Shown: one piece after another, positions 11,241-23,481 of the stretch
How the letters are laid out: every line of letters starts with the position of its first letter
How positions within the stretch are numbered: position 1 is the first letter of the stretch
Source of the DNA: Phanerodontia chrysosporium
Lineage: Eukaryota > Basidiomycota > Agaricomycetes > Polyporales > Phanerochaetaceae
Assembly (NCBI GenBank): GCA_001910725.1
Contig: MJGA01000015.1
Span: 434,001-498,000 of the forward strand
DNA: 64,000 nucleotides
Reading direction: 5' to 3'
Notes under the pieces: model-generated
What the model was told of the DNA's origin: nothing
The model's input: the letters and a program-made list of their open reading frames with translations, nothing else
Database searches by the model: none
Position numbers and translations under genes: made by a program

Positions 11241-11802
11241 CTAGTAGCCAACGCTGATGAGGTAGTCGCCGAGGGCCTCGACGACATTGATGGCTTCCTG
11301 CGCCTGTATAGGCTCCTTGGATACAGCCACGAGGATAGCCTGCTTGGTCTTGACGAGCACACAGCCATCAGTCTGTCCGCGTCACCTCGTAATGAGCACG
11401 CCAGCACGCCAGATATAAAGCCGAGACAAAAACTACGCACGCCCTTCTTGCCATAAATACTACGCTCGTTTGCCTGGAGCGTGAAGTACTTCTGGCCGGC
11501 GAGGCGGATGCCGGTCGCGCGGACCGCCTCGGGGTTTGTGTACGCGGCGATGACCGCCTTCTGCTCGTCTGGCGAGAGCTGCAGGGGATCGCGTCAGATC
11601 GGTACGGGCTGCGTAGGGGGAACACACGCACGTTGAAGCCCGAAGACGTCGCCCAGACGCCACCCTGCTGGCCAAGGATGGCGGCCTGCGAAACCTTGCC
11701 GGTGCCAATGAGGTTGGTGTCGACGTATGCTGCGCGTCGCCCGCAGGCCTCAGTGACGTCGTCGCGCGCGCATGCAGCGGGGGACCGACCTTGCCACGAC
11801 AT
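11241..11802 (-). CDS. Profilin, 4 exons
   Basis: Actin-monomer-binding protein that also binds poly-proline and phosphoinositides. Exons (complement) 11802-11790, 11729-11632, 11578-11441 and 11372-11241 give 126 aa, the usual fungal length, with closing phases. The N-terminus MSWQAYVDTNLIGTG and C-terminus EAINVVEALGDYLISVGY are diagnostic, as is LAGQKYFTLQANERSIYGKKG in the middle. The first exon is only 13 nt, a common arrangement in basidiomycete profilin genes. The donor of intron 1 (GTCGGT) is weak. An upstream TATA box fits high constitutive expression. Confidence 0.95.
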
Positions 11803-11882
11803 TGCTGGATAGGAGACGAGACGGTGTGCGAGGTGAGGCGAGAGGTGCGACGGGGAGACAGGCGAGGATGGGATGGGTGTCG

Positions 11883-11887
11883 TTATA
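11883..11887 (-). promoter_or_regulatory. TATA box of the profilin gene
   Basis: TATAA on the minus strand about 80 nt upstream of the profilin ATG. Confidence 0.55.
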
Positions 11888-12430
11888 AAGAGGCTGCCGG
11901 TGCTGCTTTGAGGTCACTCGCCCAGCCGGCTCGGAGATCGCCTGAGATATGATCGCGGACGGATCAGTCGATTTGCCTCCTTGGCTGGGGGCGACACCGT
12001 ACAGCCTGCGCGAGCGCAGCGACGACGGCTGCGTCGCGTGCGACGCAAGGGGATGTGGACAGCGCGCGTGGCGGGGGACATACTACGCCTCGTGCACAGC
12101 GGGCGGGAGGCGGATGGAAAGACAGACGCTGGCCAACAGAAGCATGATGCCGCCATGTATAGCAGCGTGTCAGATATACATGAGCTAGTCTCATTCGGGA
12201 GGCTGCTGCTGTTAAAGCTACCTATAGTCTTCTTGCTATGCAATTCCAATAGAGCGAGTTTGCTGGCTTCCGCGGACTGCTAGAGTACGCCTGTTGTGTT
12301 ACCGGTGGAATACTTAGCTTACCCATTACATAAGCGCACAGTAAGCGGTGGATCTTACTTGGTTTGGTTTTGCTTATTGGCTGTCCTTACAAGCTTACTG
12401 CCATCATCTGCTGACATTGGTATCTTCGTC
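11888..12430. other. Divergent intergenic region
   Basis: About 0.5 kb between profilin (-) and the Ser/Pro-rich gene (+). Open frames here have no recognisable content. An in-frame upstream ATG at 12296 could extend the next protein by 45 residues. Confidence 0.45.
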
Positions 12431-13583
12431 ATGGTCTTTCGCAACGCTCATGCCACCGTCTTCGACAACTCTCTGAATGCAGCAGGCGACAATCCGCAGA
12501 TCATGGAAACTCATGAACATCTTCACGCTGCTTCTTCGTTATCTGGGCGCCGCAACGCTCGCAGTACGCCCGCTGCGGACAGCTCCGCTGGGCTGACAGA
12601 CTCTGTGTCCAACTGGAGCTCTTGGCTACTCTACGGCGAGCTGCTCTCGGTCGACGACTTCCCTGATGTCTCTAGTCTCGTCTCAGCCACACCTAGCCAG
12701 CGTCCGGACGACGTCAAGGAATCTACCGTGGACGCGCTCCTCGACGAACTCGAGCAATTAGCCGCAAGGGTCAAGCTGCTCCCATCCCAAGACCCCCGAC
12801 GCTGCATATTGAGGAGTTCTGCGATGTCTTGTCGTTGCCGATGGACTTTGACGTTCCTTCTCTCGATACGGTCAGTTTGAACTTCCTCCGCTGTCGCCTC
12901 TCTTCATTCTGTCGCAGGAGATCGCTGGGGAGGCCCATATCGCGTACGACGCCTCAGTGTCTCTTACCACCATATCAGCTCCTGCTCGGATAACCATTCG
13001 CGACTATGGAAACTCTGTCGAAGACTCCGGCTATCTCTCTGGAAACTCGTCTCCCGTCTTCTCCGAGGTCTCTCATTACTCCGATATAGAACGCACGCCG
13101 CGCAGCAACTACCGCCCTCGCGCACCAAGTCCCTTGACACCGGTCACGCCAGACTTCTCTACGTTTACGAACCCGCTTCCCCCAATGCACTCGCAGTACA
13201 TGGACCACGAACCTCCTTCGGCAGCCTCGGAATCGTTCTCTCAATACCTGCCAGCCGCACCGCACACGATTCCCAAGCCTGCACCATCGACCGTGCGTTG
13301 TAGCTCACCCGATGTTCAGTCTGCTCCGCCTACCAAGACCCGGTTTGGCCCCATCAAGAACCTCATCCTCAATCGCAAGCGTTCGCTCGCCGCAAAGGAC
13401 CTGCACGTGCCTCTTCCGCCGGCTGAGCCTCTCCCGCGTATATCACTCGACGCACCACGCTCTGGGACGTCATTCTTGGACTTCAAAGTCCCGAGGCGCG
13501 GACTACGGCGTCGGAACTCGGAGGACCTGCTAGTGACGTCGAGTGCCGACACGATGGAGTACGAGTCGTTCCTTTCGTTCTAG
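12431..13583 (+). CDS. Ser/Pro-rich protein of unknown function, 2 exons, one-base frameshift
   Basis: Not recognised. Exon 1 (12431-12870) starts MVFRNAHATVFDNS and contains an amphipathic helix TVDALLDELEQLAARVK; the frame is lost at the CCCCC run 12793-12797, after which a different frame gives LHIEEFCDVLSLPMDFDVPSL. One extra base makes the exon 441 nt, in phase with exon 2 (12918-13583). Exon 2 encodes a disordered Ser/Pro/Thr-rich region with SGYLSGNSSPVFSE, SPLTPVTP and a basic segment near 13340-13520 (KNLILNRKR, KVPRRGLRRRNSEDLL), which resemble phosphorylation and 14-3-3-type sites. Corrected length 368 aa. No domain, signal peptide or membrane segment. The start could be 12296. Likely a regulatory or scaffold protein, but that is inference. 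Confidence 0.65.
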
Positions 13584-13822
13584 GAAATGTTGTAGACCCG
13601 CAGAGTATACATTTTAGTGGTTTCTGTGTCGTTATCTCAGCATGCATTCCTGTAGCACCAGAGTTTCGTTGTACTGTAGCGGTGGACTCTTGAATGATCA
13701 GAATTGTCGCAGTAGGCGCGCGGCGCGTGACGATGCGCGTCGCCGTAACGCGACACCCTTGCTCTCTCCTGCTCCGCGTCAGTCATCCACATACATGTAT
13801 ATCTCGTATATTCATTCATAGT

Positions 13823-15649
13823 ATGGTAGAAGTCGCGTCAGGTACGTGTTGCAAGCTCGGGAGACCAACAATCGGTCGGCTCACACCGGACCTGTCTAGT
13901 CACACAACGCTGTCTCGGCATCGTCGAGATCTTGCGTAGAATCGTCCGGTACACTACCGCAGACAACACGATACGCACCGCCGCGGTCCTGTCTAGGACG
14001 AGCAAGCTCTTTCACGATGCGGCGCAGGAGATAGTGTGGGAGGAGCTGGACGACCTGCGGAACCTCTTCAGGTGTTTCCCGGAGGACGTCTGGGACGATG
14101 ACGGAGCATCTGTGCGTGTCCGACGCGTTAATATGGGTTTGACTCTCCTACTGACACGTCGCAGTCCCGTGCTTTCATTCGACCGCCGACTCCTCTCGAG
14201 TGGAAACGCGTCCTGGCGAACGCTGCGCTCGTGAAGTCGCTCACGCTGGACAGCGACGACTGTGGGCCCGAGCGCCCCGACTGGAGCATCCTTGCCCTGC
14301 ACTGCCCGGAGAAGCAACTGTTTCCGAATTTGCGCGAGCTCTCTTGGACGGACAACGATGACAGGAAGGCGCTATCGCACGGACACCTGTTCCTTGGACC
14401 TAAGCTTCACAGTCTTACCCTGAAGATCGGCGTCGTCGCTCATCACGACTCTGCGGTGCAGAGGCTGACGTCACTGTTACAGACCGTTGCCTACCAGCGC
14501 CCGCCCCTACGCGAGCTCTGTGTTGCTTTCAAGAGCGACAAGGCTGCGGTCCGAGACGCAGTAATTGACGTCGTGAAGTCTACGGAGTTGGAGATGCTCG
14601 CATGCGGCCTTCTACTGTCGAAGAAGGAGGTCCTTGCGATAGCCAAATCGAGCTCCATCAAGAAGGTGAATATTTGCTGCCGTCCCAACCTGGACATCGA
14701 CGACGAGGTCTTCCATGGGGTCATCTTTCCTTCCGTTTCCTCTCTCAGTCTCACGGTGGAGAGCCTGGAGGATCCTTCCATTCGTCGCCTTATCCTGGAC
14801 ACCAGTTCACCATATTTGGCCTCAATTGCAATAACGTGTGCCATGGATCCCCGCGAAGATACACTGGTGGAATTCCTGCAAGGGCTGGCGAAGCGCCCTG
14901 ATGTGTATAACATACGCGAATTACACCTTGCCTTTGCGGAGGACGTCCATCGCTACTTTGCACCTCCATCAGAGGTGTCGGAGCATACCCTCGGAGCCAG
15001 GACCTTCCAGATGATTGCAGCGCTCCGATCCCTCATTGCCCTGTCTGTCAAATCCAGAAGCCTCGACATTGACAACGACGTGTTTGAGACGGTCGTCGTC
15101 AATCTACCACATCTTCACAGCCTGATACTCCTGCCAAACCGGTACTCCGGTGTGGTCCCCAAGCTCACGCTCTTTGCCGTCTACAGAGCGGCGATGCATC
15201 TCCCCTGTCTGCGGGAGCTCGGTCTGGCCCTAGATACCACGCTGTCGTATCAGTTGGGGCCGCTGCCCGGGCAGTGGTACAACCAGTCATGCACGAAGCT
15301 ATACGTCGCAGACTCGCCGCTCCAGGAGACGCACGTCGAATCCGTCGCAGTCACGCTGTCGATGTTGTTCTGGAACCCAAATCTGCAGATTATCGCGGGC
15401 GAGTTGGGGGTCCCTGCCGATGAAGAACATGCGGCGGCGCGGAAGCGGTACCAGGCGGCGTGGGCTCGATGCCAGAGGCTGCTCTTTCCGCTGAGCCAGG
15501 CGCGATACCAAGAGCGCTTCCGAAGTGGAAATCCCAGGGCTGCCTGGGCGGTGAGCTACACTGTCCCGCTGCACTGGCGGCCCAGCGAATCGTCTCCTGG
15601 AGCTATAGCGCCTCTCATAGCGATAGTCGCGCCCGTGACTCACCTTTAA
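13823..15649 (+). CDS. F-box-type protein, 3 exons
   Basis: 571 aa; exon 1 is just 19 nt (13823-13841), then 13900-14111 and 14165-15649, with standard GTACGT...CTAG and GTGCGT...GCAG introns and closing phases. The N-terminus (IVEILRRIVRYTTADNTIRTAAVLSRTSKLFHDAAQEIVWEEL, 13900-14050) is the divergent F-box seen in the expanded Agaricomycete F-box families, followed by the usual LEWKRVLANAALVKSLTL linker and leucine-rich strands (LFPNLRELSW, LHSLTLKIG, LPHLHSLILLP). Family role is substrate choice for an SCF ubiquitin ligase through SKP1; the substrate is unknown. These genes turn over rapidly between species, so no close orthologue is assumed. Confidence 0.8.
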
Positions 15650-16496
15650 CGCAATGTGGAGGAGCTCGCCTTTGTCTGTGAGATCACTCTGCCGCGACCC
15701 ATGGCGCGTTCGTGCTGGCTGCGATCTGGTTCTTGATTCCTAACTTTACTTCTAGATACATCCCGACTAATGGACTGACGTCCTGCGTATGATACGCCGT
15801 CCAGGCTATTATATAATTGACAGGTTATTGTAGATCGTTTAGTTGGATCTGGCTAGTCTACGTTTTGTTTGTGCGTTATGTGTCACTGTGGATCATGAGT
15901 CGGCGCTTCCGCCCTGTGGCGCACCGATATACATTCCTCACGGGAAATTGATTGCACTGTCTTATGAAAGTTAGTTGGTGCGTGATGCATGATGATTCTA
16001 TTGATTAGAAGTGCTTGACGCTTGGGGTAGTCACCTGTCCAATAACCTCTCACCGTGCCTTCAAGTTTAAGACTGATGTTAGGCAGTGTGGCGTCAGCAT
16101 GCCAACTCCATAAGCTTAACGAAGGCGAATCCTCTGCTGCACCATATAGCTCATACTTAATATTGCGTGCTCCACTTGCACTTGATGCTATATTTTATTT
16201 GCCTGCAGTCCGCTTCGGCGGCAGCAAGCACTGCAAGCGTTGCGGGCGCCTAGTCACGTGCTCAAGCAGGGCCGCCTACCCGAAATGGACGAGGGCGGTC
16301 GAGGTGCACCGTGGCGGAAAGAGAACGTTTCGTCTGCACCACACTCTGGAAAACAGCGACCCATTCCCCGCACCCGCTGTTCCGTCGTTGCCGTCGACGA
16401 CGGCCGCACGTACATCACACACGTCCATCAGGAACGGTCCACGCGACATCAACGCGCGGAGAACGCGGCCCTCGTCCGATAGCCTCGCTGCGGACG
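15650..16496. other. Intergenic between F-box gene and coiled-coil gene
   Basis: About 0.85 kb. The right third (from about 16240) has several open frames and could include 5' exons of the next gene, whose start is uncertain; I could not close a splice chain into it. Confidence 0.4.
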
Positions 16497-18747
16497 ATGA
16501 CCGTCACTATCCGCATCCAATACAAGGGCGAAGGCGCGCGGAAGCTCCTCGCCGAGGAGCATAGCCAAGATCGTGATGCCTCCCGACGATATGTCGACGA
16601 CATGAACAGGGCCCTCAGCCTGTTCTCGATACCCAACCCGCCGGACAGCTCGAGAGTGATATGGAAGAGCGGTTTTGTGCTATGTAACTATAACACTACT
16701 AAGGAGACGGTGCGTCTCGGAGGTCGCTCAGTTGCGGCCACCTTATGTATGCGCATACAGTCGTTTTTCGATAGGATTTATCGTGGGGTCTTCCGAGCCC
16801 AGAGCATCGCCTGTAGGGCCACCTTGGACGGCCTCCATATGTACGTGCTCATTTACCCACTCACTCCATGCAATTGCTTTGACCTCTCTCTACAGAAGCT
16901 ATATACATCTGTTTGAAAAGTGAGTTTTTCTGGTGTGGTACTCATTCAGCTCGCCCTTAACATTTTCGTAGCTCGAAGCCTGTCTTCTTCGGGAAGCAGT
17001 CGCACATTGATGAAAACACAATCCTACCCCCTCGCAGCAACAACACGTTGCGTCCGAGAAGTCCTTCCCCACCACGCAAATTTTATCACACTCGCCCTCT
17101 GGGCCCTGAGCGTACCGCTCCCGAGCTCTCGCGTCAAGCTACCCACATTGAGAAATCGCACAGAGACTATCGCTCCCATTCACTGGAGGCAAAATCTATA
17201 GTGAAGCCTGAACCTACCGAATCGAGCATTCCCAATGGACCAACTCCCAACGTGAGAAGCACTGCCACCAACGGAGTGGCAGCCGCCCCCGGTGTATCTG
17301 AGGCGCTGAAGAAACTGGCTGAGTCACAAACGTTGCTGTCTATCCTTGGGCAGACTCAAACGGCGACGCCAGCCTCAGTCAAACTCGAGGTAGGTTCATT
17401 AACAAGCAGCACAAATCTTGCTTGATTATCGGATCACTCATGACATGGCTGCGAATCCTAGACGTCGCTTGAGTCATCCGGCGCGCATCGCACATTGCCA
17501 CCCAGCGCGTCGGACGACAAGTATGGCTTAACCAGGCGCCCTGCAAGCCCCTCGCCACGATCAAATGGTGCTGGATACCATGCAGGGGACAATCGCTCCT
17601 CCAGACCCCGCCCTCTGGATGACCGCTACAGCTCAAACTCACGTTCCTTCAGCAACCACAACAACCACAGGGTGCCTAGTCTGTCTCCGCGACGAGGTAG
17701 ATCAACAAGCGTAACAAGGGGCAGGCGCGTGCAATATGAGCCTCTGTCGCGTCATGCTGACAGTAGAGCAAGTCCGGATCGAGGATCAGATCATTACCAC
17801 AAGAAATGGTACAATCGCTCCAGAAGCCCTTATCACAAGCGTTCATATAATGGTGACAAGCTGGAGACATCATCCTCTTGGTCGAAGGGTCCCCTCAAGC
17901 GCCCCTTGAGTCCGATACGCACTCCAGGACGTGCTGGCAGCCCTCCACCCAAGCGACGATACTCCGTGAACGACCCTCGCCAAGGCAGTCCTATGCAGGT
18001 TGATAATGTCATTACGAGAAACTCGACTTCAAGCGCTGAATATGGACGAGCAAACAATGATCAAGCGACAGCCAGCGAGCTCCACCCCTCGCGCCCTTGT
18101 CCCCAGTGGCAGCATCTGGTGTGAATGGCGCAGCACAACCTCCTACGGAAAACCAGCAGGTTACCGCGTTGAAACGCGAGTTGTGGGACGTACGAAGGCA
18201 GATCACTGCGATGAAGGCTCGTCAAGATAGCATCCTGTCTGACCTCAAGGCTCTAGGTGCTGCAGAGCCTGCGGATGCCCCTGGCTCGCCTTCGAGGGCA
18301 CCCCTTCCCGGCGACAAATTGAAGCTGCTTGAGGCAGAGATTATCTGTACGTGTGCCCGTGATGCCAGGGGCGCCGGCGGGCCCTGGTGGTGGCCGCGGC
18401 GCACCGCCGCGCGCGCCGCGACCACCCGGCGTGTCCAGCGGGCGGCCCTGCACCGGCGTTCAGGAGCGAAAGGCAGGATTTCTCACTGTGTTGGCGTCCC
18501 ATTTGCAGCACTGCGGTCGCGCCTGCAGAGTGAGACCGTGCGCCGGCAACTCGTCGAGGAGGCCTGCGAGAACGAGCGTCGCCGCCGCAAGCACGCGGAA
18601 GACCTGCTCGACGACGCGCGCCGCGAGAGCAACGCGCCGCTCGTCGTTCCGGCGATGATGGACGCGTTCGAGCGCATCGCGCAGCTCACCGGCGAGGCAC
18701 TGATGTCGGCGAGCGAGCAAGAGCCGCCGGCCGCGACTGCTTGGTAG
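16497..18747 (+). CDS. RS/SP-rich coiled-coil protein of unknown function, multi-exon
   Basis: Not recognised. Exons 16497-16840, 16896-16919, 16972-17389 and 17462-18346 (probably split), then 18509-18747. The middle is highly basic and Arg/Ser/Pro-rich (SPSPPRKFYH, SLSPRRGRS, RSRSPYHKRSY), like an SR-type low-complexity domain. The last 120 residues are a coiled coil (QVTALKRELWDVRRQITAMK, RQLVEEACENERRRRKHAEDLL) ending in APLVVPAMMDAFERIAQLTG. The frame changes between 18,000 and 18,100; a weak-donor intron 17999-18075 (GTTGAT...CCAG) restores it and makes 610 aa, but a missing base is an alternative. The start ATG at 16497 is tentative. The C-terminal motif resembles the minus-strand gene at 23.5-24.6 kb. 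Nuclear localisation is inferred from the RS-rich part. Confidence 0.6.
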
Positions 18748-19245
18748 GTCACAACTTGCAAGTAGAACCACTCTAGGACTAGGATTACACCAGGAGTACA
18801 CAGCCCATACGTTATGCTCGACAGTGTTGAAGTTCCGTTGAACCCCGTTTGTAGTTTTGTAGAGGCTCTTGTCTCGGGACTTGGTTGCGGACTTGATCGC
18901 ACATGGCAGCAGGTCTCTTCGAAGTCTACCGATACAACTGTCTCATGTATGTCGTGTATGGAGAATATGCATATGCCGTTAGCCCCGTATAGTCTGTAGT
19001 GATACTACTTCAAACTTTTGAGTCGTGACCAGAATGTACAACGGGTATCCCGAGAGCAAGTTGACAGCAGAGGTGTAGTAAGAGACATGCAAATAAACAA
19101 GAGCCAGAGCTGCCCAGTCTCAGACAGACAGAGTAGCCATACTATGTACTGTGCTTTACATTGAGTTACGCTAGAAAATCCATGTTGAGAGATGCAAGAT
19201 ATGATTGGCTCGTACGAGCTGCATGCAGAGCGTAGAGCATACGAG
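18748..19245. other. Convergent 3' region
   Basis: About 0.5 kb between the coiled-coil gene (+) and the kinase gene (-), AT-rich relative to the flanks; no feature beyond presumed 3' UTRs. Confidence 0.55.
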
Positions 19246-22200
19246 TTACTCCTCCTCGTCCTCGTCTTCTTCCTGTATTGCTTGCCGGAACGCAGGTCGA
19301 CTGTTGGGCAACTGCCCACGACGACCTCCCCGGGTTTCCGTCGAAAGATCAAAAGACCCCTCGCTGGGCCCAGGCGAGCTCCGTCCCGCGGGCGACCGAC
19401 CCGCCGTGCGCCGATTGTTTCTTGCGGATGACGTCGGTGCGCTGTTACCCCCAGCTGTACGCTTGGTACTCGGGCCCCTGTTCAGGTGGTTCATCGACTG
19501 CGAGCTCACAGGCGAGTCTAGCTGCTGCCCAAAGCCGAGAGACGTCGATGCAGGAAGCTGGCCGAGGCCGCCGACGTACCCCGGCACGTCCTCGTCCTCG
19601 TCGACCCAGTCAGACTCATCTCCCATGCTTAGCGACTGCCGGCCCGTGAAGACATCGCGGATGCCGCCTGCCGGCGGCGGCGAAATTGCGAGCACCTCAA
19701 TAGTGGTCGCCTTTGCCGTGCGCGTCTGCCAGCCTGGAGGCTCCATGCCCCACGACTTCTTCCAGCTAGAACGGCCAATCGAGTGTAGGTACGCATTGCC
19801 CCTCCAGTTGGATTGCTGAACGGTGTTGTGCGTTTCTGCGCGATGAACGTCGTGGGACCGTGCGCGCCTTTGCGTGGAGTGTCCTCCGCACCACGTGCGA
19901 AGTAGTGAGTCGGCGAGTTCTTCCCGAGTTCCTCAGTCTCGGATAGCTCATATAACGAGCCGTGCCGCGAAGAAGCGAGAGAATGGTTAGAGGATGCAGA
20001 GTTAGAGCGGAGATGCGACTGTTTGTATGACGCGCTGGGTGGCAGCTGCCGGACGACCCGTGTCGATGAGCCAGAGCCGTGTCTTCTGTGGAACTTCGAA
20101 GGCAAAGGGGAACCGGTCCGAGCCATGTTGTACAGTGATCCTCCCGAGCTAGCGGAAGGCGACTTCCGATGCCGTGGTTGCTGCGCGGTGAAACTGTGCA
20201 CTGAAGATGGGCGCGATTCGGAGTTGGGCGTGTGTGCACCAAAGGATCGTCTGCTAGGATCGCTACGCTGTCGAGATATCGACGCCATCTGTTCACCATA
20301 TGACGATGGCTCGAAGCTGCCGATATGCATCGAGGTGACTGACGATCGCTTGGAGTTGACACTACTTGAGCGACGCGAAGACACGGATCCTCGCTTGGCG
20401 CGGTTGCCAGTCGTGCGGCCAGGTGTCACCTTTGGACGAGTATTACCATTGCTGATACGCCGCTTGATTGTACCCCGACCCCGGCCTGCTGCTGGACTGC
20501 CGGTGGGGCTACCGGGATTCTGCGGATACGCTAGGCTTTGAGAGGCCAGAGCAGGTGGCGGCTCCTTGCGCTTGCCCTTCGCGTCTTCCTTGAACCACAT
20601 GCGGAACGCCGAAAGTAGACTCGCACGGTTGCGACCTTGGCTATTGCTGAGCTTGACTGTATTCTCTCCAATGGTAGGTAACGCTCCGAGAGAATTTCCG
20701 GGGGAATTCACAGGTGTGGGTGGAGGTGACTGACGACTTGACTCGGCAAGGACCCAAGGCGAGCCAACCGTTGCGGATGCCGGATTGGAGTTCAGCGTGC
20801 GTGGGGGAGTGCTAGGCTCATCTTTGACAGGCTTCAAAGGCGGAGACTTGAGCAGCTTGCTTGATCCGGTATGTGAGCTATGCGATCCGCGTGAGTCCTC
20901 TTGGCTGGCCACACGTTTCTCGTCCTTCTCCTTTTCCTCCTTGACAGCCTCGTTCGATTTCTTGCGAACCAGGCCGGCAGCTTCAAGCGCGGTAGCAGCA
21001 CGTTGCATGATGCTGACACTACCTGATCGCATCTTGCGACCTTTGCTACCATCCTTCTCCTTCACGCTACCACTCGGAGTACCGGGATGGGATTTCGTCG
21101 GTTCAGCGGGGGTGCTTGTACCAGGAGAGAGCAGTGGGTTGGAGGGGGACATCGCCCTTGGAGGGGTAGCAGAATGATGTGTGGGGGCAGTGGGAGTTGC
21201 AGGTATCAGCTGCAACTCAGGAGCAGAATGTGCCTGCATTAGGGCCGGCGGAATTGGTGACCGCGACCGGTCGTCTTTGCTGCGACCGAGGGACCGAGCC
21301 TTCGGCTTTTCTTCTTCAGCACGATGTCCTTCGCGGCGCACACTGTTTCTGGACTCGCTACGAGGCTTAGAAGCAGCTTCTTGCAAAGCGCGTCGCTCGG
21401 CCTTCCGCTTGAGCATCCACCAAAGTGCGCCGGTCGCATCGCATGCATCTGTAAGGACGGAATGCGCAATCTGACCGGTGTCGAAACCTAGCGCACTAAG
21501 GCTGTTGAGGAGGTCCCGTTCGATATTCGTAGAGAAAATGAGCGGGGCGGGAGTGCTGAGCAACGACGAGAAATCCTGAGGTGGCTGTGGCGTATGAGAT
21601 CGTTGCTCTGCGATTGGAGAGTCGGGCTCAGACAATGTAGAGGAGACCGACCGCCGTTTCGTCCGCACTGGCGTACGTGTAGGTAGTGCTGGAGGACCCT
21701 TGGACGATGTCGAGGCGCGTGAAGCGGTTGTCTGTCGTGATAGCGACGGCCGAACCGGTGCCTCGGCCGATGCCTCCTCCTGTGGCGACGGCTCTTCCTG
21801 TACGCTGCTCATGGAAGGCAGCTTGTCTGCCAACGACTCTACAGCATGTCGGAGAGTGCTGTCGCTGGCAATACGAGAAAGCGCCGAGTTGTCACCTTCG
21901 AACACGTCGACAGCAGGCTCATCTGGTGTTGACGGTGTAGGAGGAGATATCTCAGACGAGGCTGAATGAAATGTAGCATCGGAAGCGTCGGAGGAATTAG
22001 AGACGGGCTGAGGGGCCAGAGACGGTGCTGAAACGAGGGTAGGGGAAGCGGAGCGTGATACGGCGGCACCAGAGCCGTTGTGTACGGTTGTTAATGACGG
22101 CGGGCTCTGGTGCGAGGTGAACCAGGGGTGCGACAATATCTGAGCAATGCTGAGTCGCTTCGATGGATCTACAACGAGAATGTTCTTGATAAGATCGCGG

Positions 22201-23133
22201 GCCTCTACAACACGTTTTAGCGGCGCACGAGCAGAGTGTTGTTGGGAGCGTTACCATCTGACAACCATTCTGGGTCCTCAAACACGCCCTTTATGACCTT
22301 CGCCCTCATGACGTCGTCGTCATCGTCGTCAAACGGGAGAGTGCCGGTTAGCAATGTATACAGAATAACGCCTAGTGACCATATATCGACCTCTGGGCGG
22401 CAATTAGTGGGATGGTTCTGAACGCCGTCAGGGCACATACCTGGGCCGAGATACTTCTGCGACTGCAGCATCTCAGGAGAAGCGTACCCGGTGGTGCCAC
22501 AGAATGTTTCGAGTAGCGTGCCGCGCTCGAACTCCCTCGTAAAGCCAAAGTCGCCGAGCTTCACGCGGCAGTGTTCGTCCAAAAGCACATTCTCGAGCTT
22601 GAGGTCACGATGTACGATCCCCTTCTCGTGGATGTACGCCACAGCAAGACATAGTTGCCCGAACATCATGCGCGTCTCGTCCTCCGAGAGCCTGCCCTTC
22701 TCCGCGAGGTAGTCGAAGAGCTCGCCACCGGAGCAGAGCTCGGTAACGAGCCAGATGTTGTTCTCCGTTGCGATGACCTCATAGAGTAGGGTGACATGGG
22801 GATGATGCAGCTGACGGTGGTGGTGTATTTCTCTGGTCAAGGAAGCAGACATGGCCTTAGGGATTTGCTTGATTGCCACACGAGTCCCGGTCAGTCGATG
22901 TACCCCCATGCGCACTTTCCCATAAGCACCTACGACACCCTCAGTTCATGAGCTCGAAGGGGGATAGGGTTACGCCACGCACCCTCTCCGATTACCTTCC
23001 CCAGCGTGTAGTTGCCAATAACCCGGATCTTCTGGGAGGACAACTCCTTGCCGAGTTCATTGTACGCGCTCGCTAATTGAGCCTTGTGGTTCTGGGAAAC
23101 AGACCCTGTTTGTCGGTGACCAAGAGTAGACAT
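19246..23133 (-). CDS. CAMKL-type Ser/Thr kinase, KIN4-like, with long C-terminal tail, 5 exons
   Basis: 1226 aa. Exons (complement) 23133-22983, 22929-22441, 22392-22255, 22204-19892 and 19835-19246; all phases close. The kinase domain (about residues 42-300) has the glycine loop GEGAYGKVRMG, VAIKQIPK, HRDLKLEN, DFGF, GTTGYASPEM and EVDIWSLGVILYTLL, with an unusual run of six Asp after LPF. After the domain (ILSHPWFT) comes a UBA-like helical segment (LSALGFDTGQIAHSVL...WWMLKRKAER), then about 700 Ser/Pro-rich residues. The extreme C-terminus holds SIGRSSWKKSWGMEPPGW and an acidic end (EEDEDEEE). KIN4-type kinases act in spindle-position or stress signalling; assignment to KIN4 is from memory of domain order and is moderate. 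The last intron is 56 nt with donor GTGCGG. Confidence 0.85.
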
Positions 23134-23481
23134 GGTAACATTTACAGACGAAAGAAAAGAACGACACTGGCGAGAGCCAAAGGGGTAGAGCAGACGTAGA
23201 CGAGATGGTGGTTGCGCGCAAGTTGTATGATACCCTGATGGAAAGCCAATCAAAGGGTCACCACCCCCGATAACAAATAAGCTTACCTTGGTAACAAAGC
23301 GCTACTTACTCTAGTCAAAGCGCGCTGCAAGTCTACCCAATCTAGTATGTGAGAGCTATGATCGAGAACGTATCTATACACGGTATTAAAGGCCAGAGGA
23401 CAGGGCATCGACACGAAAATGAGGGCCAGGTGAATAAAATGACGAAGAAGGAGATGGTTGGAAGCTATCGAAGAGGGCTTG
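23134..23481. other. Short intergenic gap between two minus-strand genes
   Basis: About 350 bp containing the kinase leader and the 3' end of the next gene. A stop-rich stretch; nothing else seen. Confidence 0.55.

Noticed and set aside
18000..18100. Frameshift in the RS-rich coiled-coil gene
   Set aside because: Not counted with the homopolymer losses because an intron at 17999-18075 can restore the frame, even though its donor is weak.
19629..19892. Frameshift near the kinase C-terminus
   Set aside because: Looked like another missing base, but a 56-nt intron (GTGCGG...GCGCAG, 19836-19891) joins both frames in phase, so no error is needed.
19766..20362. Minus-strand open frame inside the kinase tail
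   Set aside because: Overlaps the true kinase exon in another frame and has no family features.
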